Below are positions 7,304 to 15,903 of a stretch of 42,174 nucleotides of DNA, piece by piece. Source of the DNA: Candidatus Woesearchaeota archaeon (GTDB lineage Archaea; Nanobdellota; Nanobdellia; Woesearchaeales; UBA10216); the NCBI GenBank assembly GCA_018303115.1, contig JAGVYT010000044.1, positions 1 to 42,174 on the forward strand, given 5' to 3'. The notes beneath the pieces are model-generated. The model worked only from the letters and a program-made list of their open reading frames with translations, was not told where the DNA came from and searched no databases. The translations under genes were made by a program, and so were the position numbers. Position 1 is the first letter of the stretch. Every line of letters begins with the position of its first letter.

Positions 7304-8302
7304 ATGGCAAGCCTCGCTTTTTTTGAACTTGAAAACTGGGAAGAAAAAATCGTAAAACAAAGGCTGGCCGGCCATAAGCTTCAGTTCTTCAGCAGGCCTT
7401 TGTCAAAATCAAATGTCAATAAAGTCAGGAATGTTAATGGCATTGCCGTCTTCATCTATTCAAAAGTAACAGAGGCGTTGCTGCAGAAGCTTCCCAAGCT
7501 TAAGTTCATTGCAACTATGTCAACAGGTTTTGACCATGTTGACTTGGCAGCCTGCAGAAAGCGCGGCATAATCGTTTCAAATGTCCCCTATTATGGTGAA
7601 AACACAGTCGCAGAGCACACATTTGCCTTGATACTCGCCTTTTCCAGGAAGCTTATAGAGTCGGCTGAACGCACCAGGCGCGGCAACTTCTCTCCGCATG
7701 GCCTTTGCGGTTTTGACATTAAAGGAAAGACCATTGGAGTCATAGGAACAGGCCATATCGGGATGCATGTTCTTCGCATGGCCAGGGGATTTGAGATGAG
7801 AATGCTGGCTTATGATGTTAAAAAAGACGTAGCCGGTTCTAAGAGGCTCGGCTTCAAATATGTGAGCCTTGATACGCTCCTTAAAAAATCAGATTTTGTA
7901 ACCTTGCACTGCCCTTACAACAAGCAAACACATCATATGATAAACAACAATAATATCAGGAAGATGAAGAAAGATGCTTATCTGATAAATACGGCAAGGG
8001 GCGGCTTGGTTGAGACAGAAGCCCTGCTTAATGCGCTTAACTCAGGCAGGCTGGCAGGGGCTGGCATTGACGTGCTTGAGGAAGAGTCTGCTATTAAGGA
8101 GGAAAAGCAACTGCTGGCAAAGCGCTTTATCCCGAATCTCAGGACCGTGTTGGAAAACCACATCTTGCTGGGCAATGAAAACGTCATCATCACGCCTCAC
8201 AATGCGTTCAACAGCATTGAAGCCCTTAATAGGATTCTTAACACAACCATTGACAACGTTAGCGCATATCTGAGAAAAAAGCCGGTTAATATTGTTAAAT
8301 AG
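7304..8302 (+). CDS. D-isomer 2-hydroxyacid dehydrogenase, D-lactate dehydrogenase-like
   Basis: NAD-dependent oxidoreductase of 332 residues. GTGHIG (148-153) is the Rossmann loop, D171 at the end of the second strand favours NAD over NADP, and the catalytic set is R232 (TARGG), a Glu in DVLEEE near 259-261 and H299 (ITPHNAFNS). The PHNAFNS form and N-terminal region resemble fermentative D-lactate dehydrogenases more than PGDH or glyoxylate reductase. A role in regenerating NAD+ from pyruvate fits the glycolytic neighbours, by inference. It shares an operon with the PfkB kinase and ends exactly where convergent ppsA ends. Confidence 0.85.
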   Translation: MASLAFFELENWEEKIVKQRLAGHKLQFFSRPLSKSNVNKVRNVNGIAVFIYSKVTEALLQKLPKLKFIATMSTGFDHVDLAACRKRGIIVSNVPYYGENTVAEHTFALILAFSRKLIESAERTRRGNFSPHGLCGFDIKGKTIGVIGTGHIGMHVLRMARGFEMRMLAYDVKKDVAGSKRLGFKYVSLDTLLKKSDFVTLHCPYNKQTHHMINNNNIRKMKKDAYLINTARGGLVETEALLNALNSGRLAGAGIDVLEEESAIKEEKQLLAKRFIPNLRTVLENHILLGNENVIITPHNAFNSIEALNRILNTTIDNVSAYLRKKPVNIVK

Positions 8303-10705
8303 CTACCTTTTCTTTTCTTTTTTTGCAACCACTAAAAGTGTTTTGACTACCGCATCCGGCGCCAGTGATATGCTGTCAATCCCGCATTCAACGAGAAATT
8401 CTGCAAATTCAGGATAGGTGCTTGGGGCCTCGCCGCAAATGCCTATTTTTCTTTTTGCTTTCTTCGCAGCCTTTATCACGTGGGCCGCCATCCACTTCAC
8501 GGCGTCATCTCTTTCGTCAAAAATGTGCGCTACAAGCTCTGAGTCGCGGTCAACCCCCAGCGTCATCTGTGTCAAGTCATTGCTTCCTATGCTGAAGCCG
8601 TCAAATATCTTTGCGAACTTCTCCGCGAGCACGACGTTTGCAGGGATTTCGCACATGACGTATAGTTCCAGCCCGTTCTTTCCCTGAACAAGGCCGTTCT
8701 TCTTCATCTCCGCAATAACTTTCTTTCCTTCCTCAACACTCCTGCACATTGGAATCATGATTTTGACGTTGTTTAATCCCATTTCTTCCCTTACTTTAAG
8801 AAGGGCTTTGCATTCAAGGGAAAAGGCCTCCTCGTATTTATCATCATAGTATCTTGAAGCTCCTCTCCACCCCAGCATTGGATTGTCTTCTTCCGGCTCA
8901 AACTCCTTCCCCCCTATTAAGTTGGCATATTCATTGCTCTTGAAGTCAGAAAGCCTTACTATAACCTCTCTGGGATAAAACGCTGCAGATATGGTAGCTA
9001 CGCCCTCTGCAAGCTTCTGTACGAAATACTCTTTTTTATCCTTATAGTTGTAAGTCAGCTCCGCTATCTTCTTTTTTGCTTTCTTATCTTTTAGCGTGTT
9101 AAACTTTATTAACGCCAATGGGTGGACTCCTATGTAACTGTTTATTATGAACTCCTCCCTTGCTAAGCCAACGCCAGAAACTGGCAGGGCGCTCTCTGAA
9201 AATGCTTCTGACGGGCTGCCTATGTTAACCATTATCTTTGTTCTTGTTTTTGGAAGCTGTTTAAGGTTAAAACTTTTGATTTCAAATCTAAGCTTCCCGT
9301 CATACACGTATCCCTGCTCTCCTTCTGCGCAGCTGACAGTAACATCCTCGCCGTTCTTTAAAACCTTTGTAGCGTTATTTGTTCCAACAACACAGGTTAC
9401 CCCAAGCTCCCTGCTTACAATAGCTGCATGGCAGCTCTTTCCTCCCCGGTTTGTTACTATTGCAGAAGCCATTTTCATCACCGGAACCCAGTCAGGGTCT
9501 GTCATCTGTGTTACCAGAACTTCTCCTGGCTTGAACTCCTTTATGTGTTTTACAGACTCAATGATGTGAACTTTTCCGGAGCTTATTTTGCTGCCGACAC
9601 TGCTCCCTGTTACAAGGGCATGCCCTTTCTCCTTAAGCACATACCTCTCAAGCTTTGTTACGTCCTTTCTTGACTGGACGGTTTCAGGCCTTGCCTGCAC
9701 TATGAAAAGCTTCCCGCTAATTCCGTCTTTTGCCCACTCTACATCCATGGGCATATACCTGCGGTGCTTGGCGCTGTAGTGGTCTTCTATCATCTTTCCC
9801 CATCTTGCGAGAAGCATTATTTCATGGTCGTTAAGAACAAATTTCCTTCTTTCGCTTTCGCTTGTCGAAACATTCCTTGTTTTATTGCCTGAATAAACCA
9901 TTTTCATTGTTTTGCTGCCGACTTTCTTGCTGATTATTGAGTTATACTTTAAGTCAAGTGTTTCCTTAAAGACGTAATATTCATCAGGGTTAATGCGTCC
10001 TTTTACAATGTTCTCCCCCAAGCCAAAGCCGGCATCTATAAGTATGACCTTGTTAAACCCGCTTTCAGTGTCTATGGTGAACATTACCCCTGAGCCTGCC
10101 CTGTCAGACCTCACCATCTTCTGAATGCCTATGGAAAGCGCAACCTTGAAATGGTTAAAGCCCCGTTCCTGCCTGTAAGCTATTGCCCTGTTTGTGAATA
10201 ATGAGGCAATGCATTTTTTGCAGGATTCCAATAAGCTCTTCTCGCCCCTTACGTTAAGGTAAGACTCCTGCTGTCCTGCAAAGCTCGCATTTGGCAGGTC
10301 CTCTGCAGTTGCAGAGCTTCTTACCGCAACGTCAGCATCCTTCATCCCATATTTCCTGCCCAGAATCGCATAGTGCCTGAGGATTTCACTTCCCATCTTT
10401 TCAGGAAATTTTGAATTGATTATCAGCCTTCTTATGCGGCTCCCTGCATCTGACAGCTGCCCGTAATTCCTGACGTCCAATCCCTTTAGAATCTTTCTCA
10501 CTTCCTTTTTAATGCCTGCCTCTTCCATGAATTTCCTGTAAGCGAATGCGGTGGTTGCAAACCCGTCAGGTATCCTAACCCCCTTTTTTGTGAGCTCGCG
10601 GTGCATCTCTCCAAGCGAGGCGTTTTTCCCGCCAACAAGCGGCACATCATCTATGCCGGTCTCGTCAAACCAGAGAACTAATGCCCTCTTCCTGCTCTTG
10701 GCCAC
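8303..10705 (-). CDS. ppsA: Phosphoenolpyruvate synthase
   Basis: Converts pyruvate, ATP and water to PEP, AMP and phosphate. Domains in order: ATP-grasp-like PPDK N-terminal domain (GGKNASLGEM; RSSATAEDLPNASFAGQQE near 129-147), swivelling phosphohistidine domain with the catalytic His in GGKSCHAAIVSRELG (about H426), and C-terminal PEP-binding barrel ending with GICGEAPS. About 800 residues with the start chosen here. An ATG in frame at 10780 would add 25 residues of Ala/Thr/Asn-rich sequence unlike the family; the GTG at 10705 sits 22-30 nt from a minus-strand TTTTTAAAC box (10727-10735) and gives the usual MAKSRKRALVLWFDE start, so GTG is preferred. Confidence 0.93.
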   Translation of the reverse strand: MAKSRKRALVLWFDETGIDDVPLVGGKNASLGEMHRELTKKGVRIPDGFATTAFAYRKFMEEAGIKKEVRKILKGLDVRNYGQLSDAGSRIRRLIINSKFPEKMGSEILRHYAILGRKYGMKDADVAVRSSATAEDLPNASFAGQQESYLNVRGEKSLLESCKKCIASLFTNRAIAYRQERGFNHFKVALSIGIQKMVRSDRAGSGVMFTIDTESGFNKVILIDAGFGLGENIVKGRINPDEYYVFKETLDLKYNSIISKKVGSKTMKMVYSGNKTRNVSTSESERRKFVLNDHEIMLLARWGKMIEDHYSAKHRRYMPMDVEWAKDGISGKLFIVQARPETVQSRKDVTKLERYVLKEKGHALVTGSSVGSKISSGKVHIIESVKHIKEFKPGEVLVTQMTDPDWVPVMKMASAIVTNRGGKSCHAAIVSRELGVTCVVGTNNATKVLKNGEDVTVSCAEGEQGYVYDGKLRFEIKSFNLKQLPKTRTKIMVNIGSPSEAFSESALPVSGVGLAREEFIINSYIGVHPLALIKFNTLKDKKAKKKIAELTYNYKDKKEYFVQKLAEGVATISAAFYPREVIVRLSDFKSNEYANLIGGKEFEPEEDNPMLGWRGASRYYDDKYEEAFSLECKALLKVREEMGLNNVKIMIPMCRSVEEGKKVIAEMKKNGLVQGKNGLELYVMCEIPANVVLAEKFAKIFDGFSIGSNDLTQMTLGVDRDSELVAHIFDERDDAVKWMAAHVIKAAKKAKRKIGICGEAPSTYPEFAEFLVECGIDSISLAPDAVVKTLLVVAKKEKKR

Positions 10706-10726
10706 GGATTGCTTCTGGGAATTTGT

Positions 10727-10735
10727 GTTTAAAAA
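10727..10735 (-). promoter_or_regulatory. TATA box of ppsA
   Basis: TTTTTAAAC read on the minus strand, 22-30 nt before the proposed GTG start at 10705. It lies inside the longer open frame, which is the argument for the shorter protein. Confidence 0.55.
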
Positions 10736-10852
10736 GTTTATTGCGTGAGGGGCAGTGGCCGTTGGAGCAAACAACTGCATTGATTAGACATCACTTTCCT
10801 TTGAGTCATTCTACAAAGCCCTTCATACTGCACATAATGCATCTTCAAGAGC

Positions 10853-11746
10853 TCAGAAACACTCACCGGTTCCCTGTAACATTTCGTACCGCCCATTACC
10901 CTGCCAATCCCCTATGCCCGGCATATCCCCCAACGTAACCAGCATCCCTATATCCCTCATACCTCTTAACCATCCCTGCTCTAACTCACCAGTTAGTGGC
11001 ACTCCGCTTTCAAGCTGCTGCCACCTCGACGAATTTTTAGAACTAACTATCTTCTCAATTGAAGTAAGGGTACGGGACACTCCGATACCAAGCGTGCCAT
11101 GCCTTTCATCTTGCGTACCTTCATTTGGCGTATAAAACGCATTTATGAACAGTCTGATTATTTCTGAATAATACATAAACATGTCCTTGTAAGCACCAAA
11201 GGAATCCATCTGGCGAATAAACTTGGCAGAATAGTCTTTTAGTGCTAAGAACTTTTCCCAATTGCCGCCTCTGGTTGCAAGTTCAAGCATTGTCTCAAAA
11301 TCCCCAGCCTCAACTGGCAGTTCGAATCTAGGATGCAAACCATAGTCTGCCTCTTCTTCTGTGGGCACCGAAATACTAGCAAAAGGGCTTCCAAATTGCC
11401 CGTAGGTCATATCTACGCTAGCCATTCCAAATTTAGTTTTTAGCTTGGCCCACGCATGCGGATATTCGACGCTTTCGTCCCCACAAGTTAGGTCTATGCT
11501 AACCATTCCGTCAGGAGTTTTTAGTCTGATACACCCACACTGGCGTTTGTCGCCAATGGTTCTGTAAACCCCCCTTACATGGAAACTAGCAATCCCCGAT
11601 TCTGCAGCTGCCGAAGCCAAAGCCATTGATACGATGCCACAGTATGGGTAACACAGCAGGTTAGAAACCTTTTTGTAGCCTGCAGAACCGGTAATAGGCA
11701 TTAAAAGCATTTGTCGGTCAACCTCCAACGGATATCTGGCAGCCAT
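10853..11746 (-). CDS. Putative papain/transglutaminase-like cysteine peptidase-fold protein
   Basis: A 297-residue protein that I cannot assign to a named family. Three elements in the right order suggest a papain-like/transglutaminase-like triad: C36 at a helix start (YPYCGIVSMALASAAAES), H97 in PHAWAKL and D112 in VDMTYGQFG. The DxTxGQF form is seen in uncharacterised archaeal and bacterial transglutaminase-like proteins, so this is motif inference rather than a match. No signal peptide or membrane segment. The C-terminal 150 residues are helical. A minus-strand TTTTTATAAT box lies about 34-43 nt upstream of the ATG. Stands alone between ppsA and repeat A2. Confidence 0.5.
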   Translation of the reverse strand: MAARYPLEVDRQMLLMPITGSAGYKKVSNLLCYPYCGIVSMALASAAAESGIASFHVRGVYRTIGDKRQCGCIRLKTPDGMVSIDLTCGDESVEYPHAWAKLKTKFGMASVDMTYGQFGSPFASISVPTEEEADYGLHPRFELPVEAGDFETMLELATRGGNWEKFLALKDYSAKFIRQMDSFGAYKDMFMYYSEIIRLFINAFYTPNEGTQDERHGTLGIGVSRTLTSIEKIVSSKNSSRWQQLESGVPLTGELEQGWLRGMRDIGMLVTLGDMPGIGDWQGNGRYEMLQGTGECF

Positions 11747-11804
11747 TCAACTGCATTTACAGGCAGGCGTAGTGAAAATATTATAAAAACTTTTTCATCT
11801 CGAG

Positions 11805-11992
11805 GGTGGTGTCCTAAATCCTGTTCGTGTAGCTACTGCATACCCTCAAACCTGTTCCCCAAAACTTCTATGACCACTCTATAGCTCACTTAGCCTCCTC
11901 CTTATCTAGTTAGGAGGGGACTAAGTGAGCGTAGCAATACACATACGGCAGAGCAGGGAGAACATGTAAGAAAGCTCTTTTAGGACAAAGCC
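11805..11992. repeat. Family A nested palindrome, copy A2
   Basis: About 188 bp filling most of the gap before hppA. Ends are inverted repeats: GGTGGTGTCCTAAA at left against GGCTTTGTCCTAAA read from the right (11 of 14). The tip hairpin pairs GCTCACTTAG (11884-11893) with CTAAGTGAGC (11921-11930), with CCTCCT/AGGAGG inside. Homologous to copy A8b (38947-39114) along its left third and right end, but A8b lacks the central 51 nt that carries this hairpin. No coding frame; no clear target duplication. Confidence 0.7.
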
Positions 11993-12054
11993 AAAATGAG
12001 AGAAACCTTTAAATAATTGCCTTTTATCGTAATTTTTTCTGGGGTGGCTGAAGT

Positions 12055-14061
12055 ATGGCTTTTGTTTTGGATAGGGCGTCAATTCTTTTTGCTCTGTCTG
12101 TTTTTGGGGCTGTCATAGGGCTTCTGTTCGCGTTTCTCTCCGCCGCAAGCGTCCTTAAGCGCGATTCAGGGAGTGAGGCGATGCGGAAGGTTTCTGCAGC
12201 GATAAAGGAGGGCGCGGTTGCTTATCTTAACAGGCAGTATAGGACAATAGCGGTAATTACGGTAATACTTGCTATATTAATAGCTGTTGTGCTGAAGTCT
12301 TACGCCATGGCGGTTACTTTCGTGCTTGGCGCCTTGCTTTCCTCTGTCACAGGGTATGTTGGAATGATGGTTAGCGTTCGCGCAAATGTCAGGACTGCGC
12401 AGGCAGCAACGAAGGGTTTGAAAGAGGCGTTTTCCGTTGCCTTTACAGGGGGGGCTGTTACTGGGTTTGCTGTTGCAGGGCTTGGCTTGCTTGGCGTGAC
12501 AGTGCTATACCTGATTTTCAGGGATCCCAATATACTAATCGGCTTTGGTTTTGGCGCAAGCCTGATAAGCCTGTTTGCAAGGGTCGGCGGGGGCATTTAT
12601 ACAAAGGGCGCTGACGTGGGCGCTGACCTGGTTGGCAAGGTTGAAAAGGGCATTCCTGAGGATGACCCGAGGAACCCGGCAGTCATTGCGGATAACGTTG
12701 GCGATAATGTTGGCGACTGCGCAGGCATGGCTGCAGACCTTTTTGAATCTTATACTGTAACCATGATTGCCGGCATGCTGCTCGCATGGGCTGCGTTCGG
12801 TAAAAGCTCTAATGAGCTTATCCTTCCGCTCTTGCTTGGTTCAATTGCCCTGATAGCTTCTGTTATTGGAAGCGCTTTCGTAAGGGCAGACTCTCCTGCA
12901 AAAATCTGGTCTGCACTTAACAGGGGCATTTACGTCAGCGCAGCCATATCCGCTATTGGCTTTTTCATTGTTAATTATGCGCTCTTTGAGCATTACCGTT
13001 ATTTCATATCTTCCATCATTGGGCTTGCGGTTACAGTCATCATTGGGCAGGTTACAGAGTATTACACGTCTACAGGGCACAGCCCTGTGAAGCAGATTGC
13101 GGATTCTGCAAGGACAGGCCCCGCCACCACAATAATCATGGGGCTTGCCAAGGGAATGGAATCAACTCTGGTTCCTGTCATGGCAATAGTTCTGGGCGCT
13201 TTCCTGGCGTTCACTTTTGGCGGTGGCTTCTACGGCGTTGCTATAGCTGCAACGGCAATGCTTGCAATGACTGCAATTATTGTTGCAGTTGACGCTTACG
13301 GTCCAATAACTGACAATGCCGGGGGCATTGCTGAAATGAGTAAAATGCCCAAGTCTGTTCGCGCGATAACTGACCCATTGGACGCTGTGGGCAACACTAC
13401 AAAGGCGGTTACAAAGGGGTTTGCTATCGGCTCTGCCGGTCTTGCGGCGCTTTCCCTTTTTGCCGCTTACAAGGATATCACGCACATAGATGTCATTAAC
13501 ATCTATGATGCTAGCGTTGTTGCCGGACTCTTCATTGGGGGCTTGCTTCCTTTCGTTTTCTCGGCCTTGACGATGAAGGCTGTTGGAAATGCAGCTTTCA
13601 GGATGGTTGAAGAGGTAAGGCGGCAGTTCAGGCAGATTAAGGGGCTTATGCAGGGAAAGGCGCAGCCGGATTATGCGAGATGCGTTGACATAAGCACAAA
13701 AGCAGCCATTAAGGAGCTTGTGCTTCCCGGAATCGTTGCGGTTGCATCGCCTTTGCTTGTCGGTTTCATACTGGGCCCTGAGGCTCTTGGGGGGCTGTTG
13801 GCAGGGGCGATAGTTTCAGGACTGCTCCTCGCTATAACAATGACTACAAGCGGAGCCGCATGGGATAATGCAAAGAAGTATATAGAGTCAGGCAATCTGG
13901 GCGGAAAAGGCAGCGATGCCCACAAGGCAGCTGTTGTCGGCGACACTGTAGGCGACCCTTTTAAGGACACCTCAGGGCCAGCGCTCAACCCCCTGATAAA
14001 GGTCTTGAACACGATAGCGCTGCTTGCGGCGCCTTTAATAATGGCTTACCATCTCCTTTAG
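12055..14061 (+). CDS. hppA: Membrane-bound proton-translocating pyrophosphatase, K+-independent type
   Basis: Integral membrane ion pump (about 16 helices, 668 residues) that couples PPi hydrolysis to H+ export. Substrate-site motifs are intact: DVGADLVGK (187-195) and DNVGDNVGD (213-221), with DNAGGIAEM and the final [14 protein letters not shown]. The subtype-determining position in [10 protein letters not shown] is Lys (K450), the hallmark of the K+-independent class, where K+-dependent enzymes have Ala. Pumping is probably H+ rather than Na+. TTTAAATAA at about 12008-12016 and GGGGTGG just before the ATG imply a short leader with a Shine-Dalgarno site, unlike most genes here. Confidence 0.96.
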   Translation: MAFVLDRASILFALSVFGAVIGLLFAFLSAASVLKRDSGSEAMRKVSAAIKEGAVAYLNRQYRTIAVITVILAILIAVVLKSYAMAVTFVLGALLSSVTGYVGMMVSVRANVRTAQAATKGLKEAFSVAFTGGAVTGFAVAGLGLLGVTVLYLIFRDPNILIGFGFGASLISLFARVGGGIYTKGADVGADLVGKVEKGIPEDDPRNPAVIADNVGDNVGDCAGMAADLFESYTVTMIAGMLLAWAAFGKSSNELILPLLLGSIALIASVIGSAFVRADSPAKIWSALNRGIYVSAAISAIGFFIVNYALFEHYRYFISSIIGLAVTVIIGQVTEYYTSTGHSPVKQIADSARTGPATTIIMGLAKGMESTLVPVMAIVLGAFLAFTFGGGFYGVAIAATAMLAMTAIIVAVDAYGPITDNAGGIAEMSKMPKSVRAITDPLDAVGNTTKAVTKGFAIGSAGLAALSLFAAYKDITHIDVINIYDASVVAGLFIGGLLPFVFSALTMKAVGNAAFRMVEEVRRQFRQIKGLMQGKAQPDYARCVDISTKAAIKELVLPGIVAVASPLLVGFILGPEALGGLLAGAIVSGLLLAITMTTSGAAWDNAKKYIESGNLGGKGSDAHKAAVVGDTVGDPFKDTSGPALNPLIKVLNTIALLAAPLIMAYHLL

Positions 14062-14097
14062 AAAAACAATTTAAACCTCATCTGAAACCTTCGTATT

Positions 14098-14763
14098 ATG
14101 AAAGTTTCTGAACTGGAAGGAAAGATACCGCAGCAGCTGTATGATGTCATCTATTCTAACATGAGTGAGCTCAGGCCTGCACAGGCCAAATCAATCAAGG
14201 CAGGGCTGTTGGAAGGGGCAAGCCTTCTGGTCTGCACCCCCACCGCTTCAGGAAAAACGTTAATTGCAGAATTGGCAGCTTTGTCAGCAATACTTAACGG
14301 CAAGGGCAAGGCAGTTTACATTGTCCCTCTGAAAGCTTTGGCTTCTGAAAAATACAACGACTTCAAAAAGCGATACGGCAGCTTGATTAAAACAGCCCTG
14401 TCAATTGGAGATATTGACTCTTCTGACAGCTACCTTGCAAATTATGATTTGATAGTGTGCACTGCTGAAAAGCTTGACTCTCTGCTGCGCCACCATTCGC
14501 CCTGGCTCGGCTCTGTTAAGGTTTTAATAGTGGATGAAATCCATTTGCTTAACGACCCAAAGCGCGGCCCTACTTTGGAGCTTCTTATCACCATTCTGAA
14601 ACAGGTTCTAAAAAACATGCAGTTAATTGCCTTGTCAGCCACAATCGGAAACGCTGAGGAGCTGGCAGAGTGGCTTCAGGCAAAGCTGATTACCGATTCC
14701 TGGAGGCCTGTAAAGCTCCACCAGGGCATTTACCTAAATGATAGAATAGAATTTAAGAAATAA
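14098..14763 (+). pseudogene. Truncated Ski2/Hel308-like DEAD-box helicase (RecA1 domain only)
   Basis: The 221-residue frame has the first RecA-like lobe of a Hel308-type superfamily 2 helicase: Q-motif region LRPAQAKSI, Walker A TPTASGKT (47-54), motif Ia VPLKALASEK, DEIH (146-149) and SAT (180-182). It ends a few residues past the beginning of the lobe linker. Hel308 proteins are about 700 residues; motifs IV-VI, the winged helix and ratchet domains are missing, and no continuation exists in any frame downstream because a minus-strand gene occupies that DNA. TTTAAACC about 22-30 nt upstream suggests it is still transcribed. Without the second lobe, helicase activity is not expected; a regulatory or split-gene role is possible. 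Confidence 0.7.
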
Positions 14764-14766
14764 TCT

Positions 14767-15144
14767 TCACAAAGAGGCTTCTCTCACTAGCATTGCTCCG
14801 CTTATAATCGCCCATATCCACCCTGCCAGCATCATAGCCCCTCCGGAAATTGCTAAAAACGCCAAGATAATTCCCGATATTGATGAAACAGCCATGGTAA
14901 GAACTGCCATTAATGTAGCAAAAATGCCTATCAGGAAACCGCCAACAAATATGACTAGCTGCAGTATCCCCTGTTTTGTTTTGCCTCCAAGGCTTGTCCC
15001 GAGGCCTGGCAGAAGGAATGCGTTTATTATCAAGGAAGCAACAGCAAGTGCCATGCTGGGCTTTTTGCCTTCAGCTTTCACAGAAGCTATTTTAGCCGCT
15101 TTTTTCACATCTGCTACATCTGCTTTGGCTGTTTTCTTTTTCAT
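14767..15144 (-). CDS. Small membrane protein, TM2-like
   Basis: About 125 residues: a Lys/Ala-rich cytoplasmic N-terminus (about 30 residues), then three to four hydrophobic segments. FLLPGLGTSLGGKTKQGILQLV resembles the TM2-domain hairpin (G-x-G... KxxGIxQL), a widespread membrane module of unknown function. The frame opens at 15162, but the minus-strand TTTTAAAT box is only about 6 nt from that ATG and about 24 nt from the second ATG at 15144, so 15144 is the likely leaderless start. Convergent with the truncated helicase. Confidence 0.6.
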   Translation of the reverse strand: MKKKTAKADVADVKKAAKIASVKAEGKKPSMALAVASLIINAFLLPGLGTSLGGKTKQGILQLVIFVGGFLIGIFATLMAVLTMAVSSISGIILAFLAISGGAMMLAGWIWAIISGAMLVREASL

Positions 15145-15217
15145 TATTTGATACAAGTGCATAACGCCATTTAAAAATTTTCTGCATCTATCTGCATCTA
15201 TAATCTATATAGCAAGG

Positions 15218-15226
15218 TTTAAATAT
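15218..15226 (+). promoter_or_regulatory. TATA box of the 24-residue membrane peptide
   Basis: TTTAAATAT located 23-31 nt before the ATG at 15249; upstream is a tandem TCTGCATCTA duplication (15181-15200). Confidence 0.6.
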
Positions 15227-15248
15227 TAATTCCCGTAGTCTGACAATT

Positions 15249-15323
15249 ATGGCAAATGCGGCTAAATCTGGTATTTCGCTGATTTTGGTAATTATTTTGC
15301 TGCTTGTCATCATTATTCGCTAA
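15249..15323 (+). CDS. 24-residue single-span membrane peptide
   Basis: A complete tiny gene: ATG, an N-terminal MANAAKSG, then 15 consecutive hydrophobic residues and a terminal Arg. It has its own TATA box at leaderless spacing and an 11-bp hairpin (15331-15365) just after the stop, so promoter, frame and 3' structure agree. Such one-helix peptides typically sit in the membrane as regulators or subunit stabilisers; no specific role can be given. Confidence 0.5.
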   Translation: MANAAKSGISLILVIILLLVIIIR

Positions 15324-15330
15324 ATTTTCT

Positions 15331-15365
15331 CAAGACGCCTTCTGAAATTCTGAAAAGGTGTCTTG
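15331..15365 (+). terminator. Stem-loop after the small membrane peptide gene
   Basis: CAAGACGCCTT (15331-15341) pairs with AAGGTGTCTTG (15355-15365), with one G-T pair and a 13-nt loop. No T-run follows, so it may be an mRNA 3' end structure rather than a terminator proper. Confidence 0.4.
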
Positions 15366-15387
15366 GCAGGAACCATAAAAAACCAAA

Positions 15388-15903
15388 ATGACAACACACC
15401 AAGGCCAGGTAAGGGCTTTTTACACTACGCCTGATGCTCCCATTGGGCCGCGTGGGGTAAGGGGGCAGTATCATGTTGCGGCTTTAGGAGAGCTGCCTGA
15501 GACAGTCATTTCTTTACCCCAAATTGCGGTTTTATACGTGCTTCCGGCAAATAGCCCTCATGCAATCAGGGTTGTAAGAAACATCACCCCTATTCCTGGA
15601 AAAAGGCTTGACCCAAACAATATTGACCATGTTGTTCTAAAGCTTAATGGCAGTGATTTGCGGTTCTATAATGGAGGTCGTAAATTTTCTAGTTTAGATT
15701 CTGCTGCCATGTATGCCGGCAATGCGCTGGTTAGCCCTTCTGAGCAGGCTGTTCTTGTGGCAGTTTCCCCTAAAACGCAAAAATCTTCGCCTTTTGCTTG
15801 CTCATTTGAAGCTTATTTAACTCAATATCTTGACAGGGTTACAAAGACTGGAAAGAAAAGACGTGGCAACAGTCTGAAATCGAAACATAAACAGAGAGGC
15901 TAA
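15388..15903 (+). CDS. Hypothetical protein
   Basis: A 171-residue protein with a mixed beta-rich body and a strongly basic tail (GKKRRGNSLKSKHKQRG), which would suit nucleic-acid or ribosome binding. I recognise no family. Its last 4 nt overlap the 3' end of the convergent ftsY. ATAAAAAA lies only about 10-15 nt upstream of the ATG, so the promoter is unclear; it could be read through from the upstream peptide gene. Confidence 0.5.
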   Translation: MTTHQGQVRAFYTTPDAPIGPRGVRGQYHVAALGELPETVISLPQIAVLYVLPANSPHAIRVVRNITPIPGKRLDPNNIDHVVLKLNGSDLRFYNGGRKFSSLDSAAMYAGNALVSPSEQAVLVAVSPKTQKSSPFACSFEAYLTQYLDRVTKTGKKRRGNSLKSKHKQRG

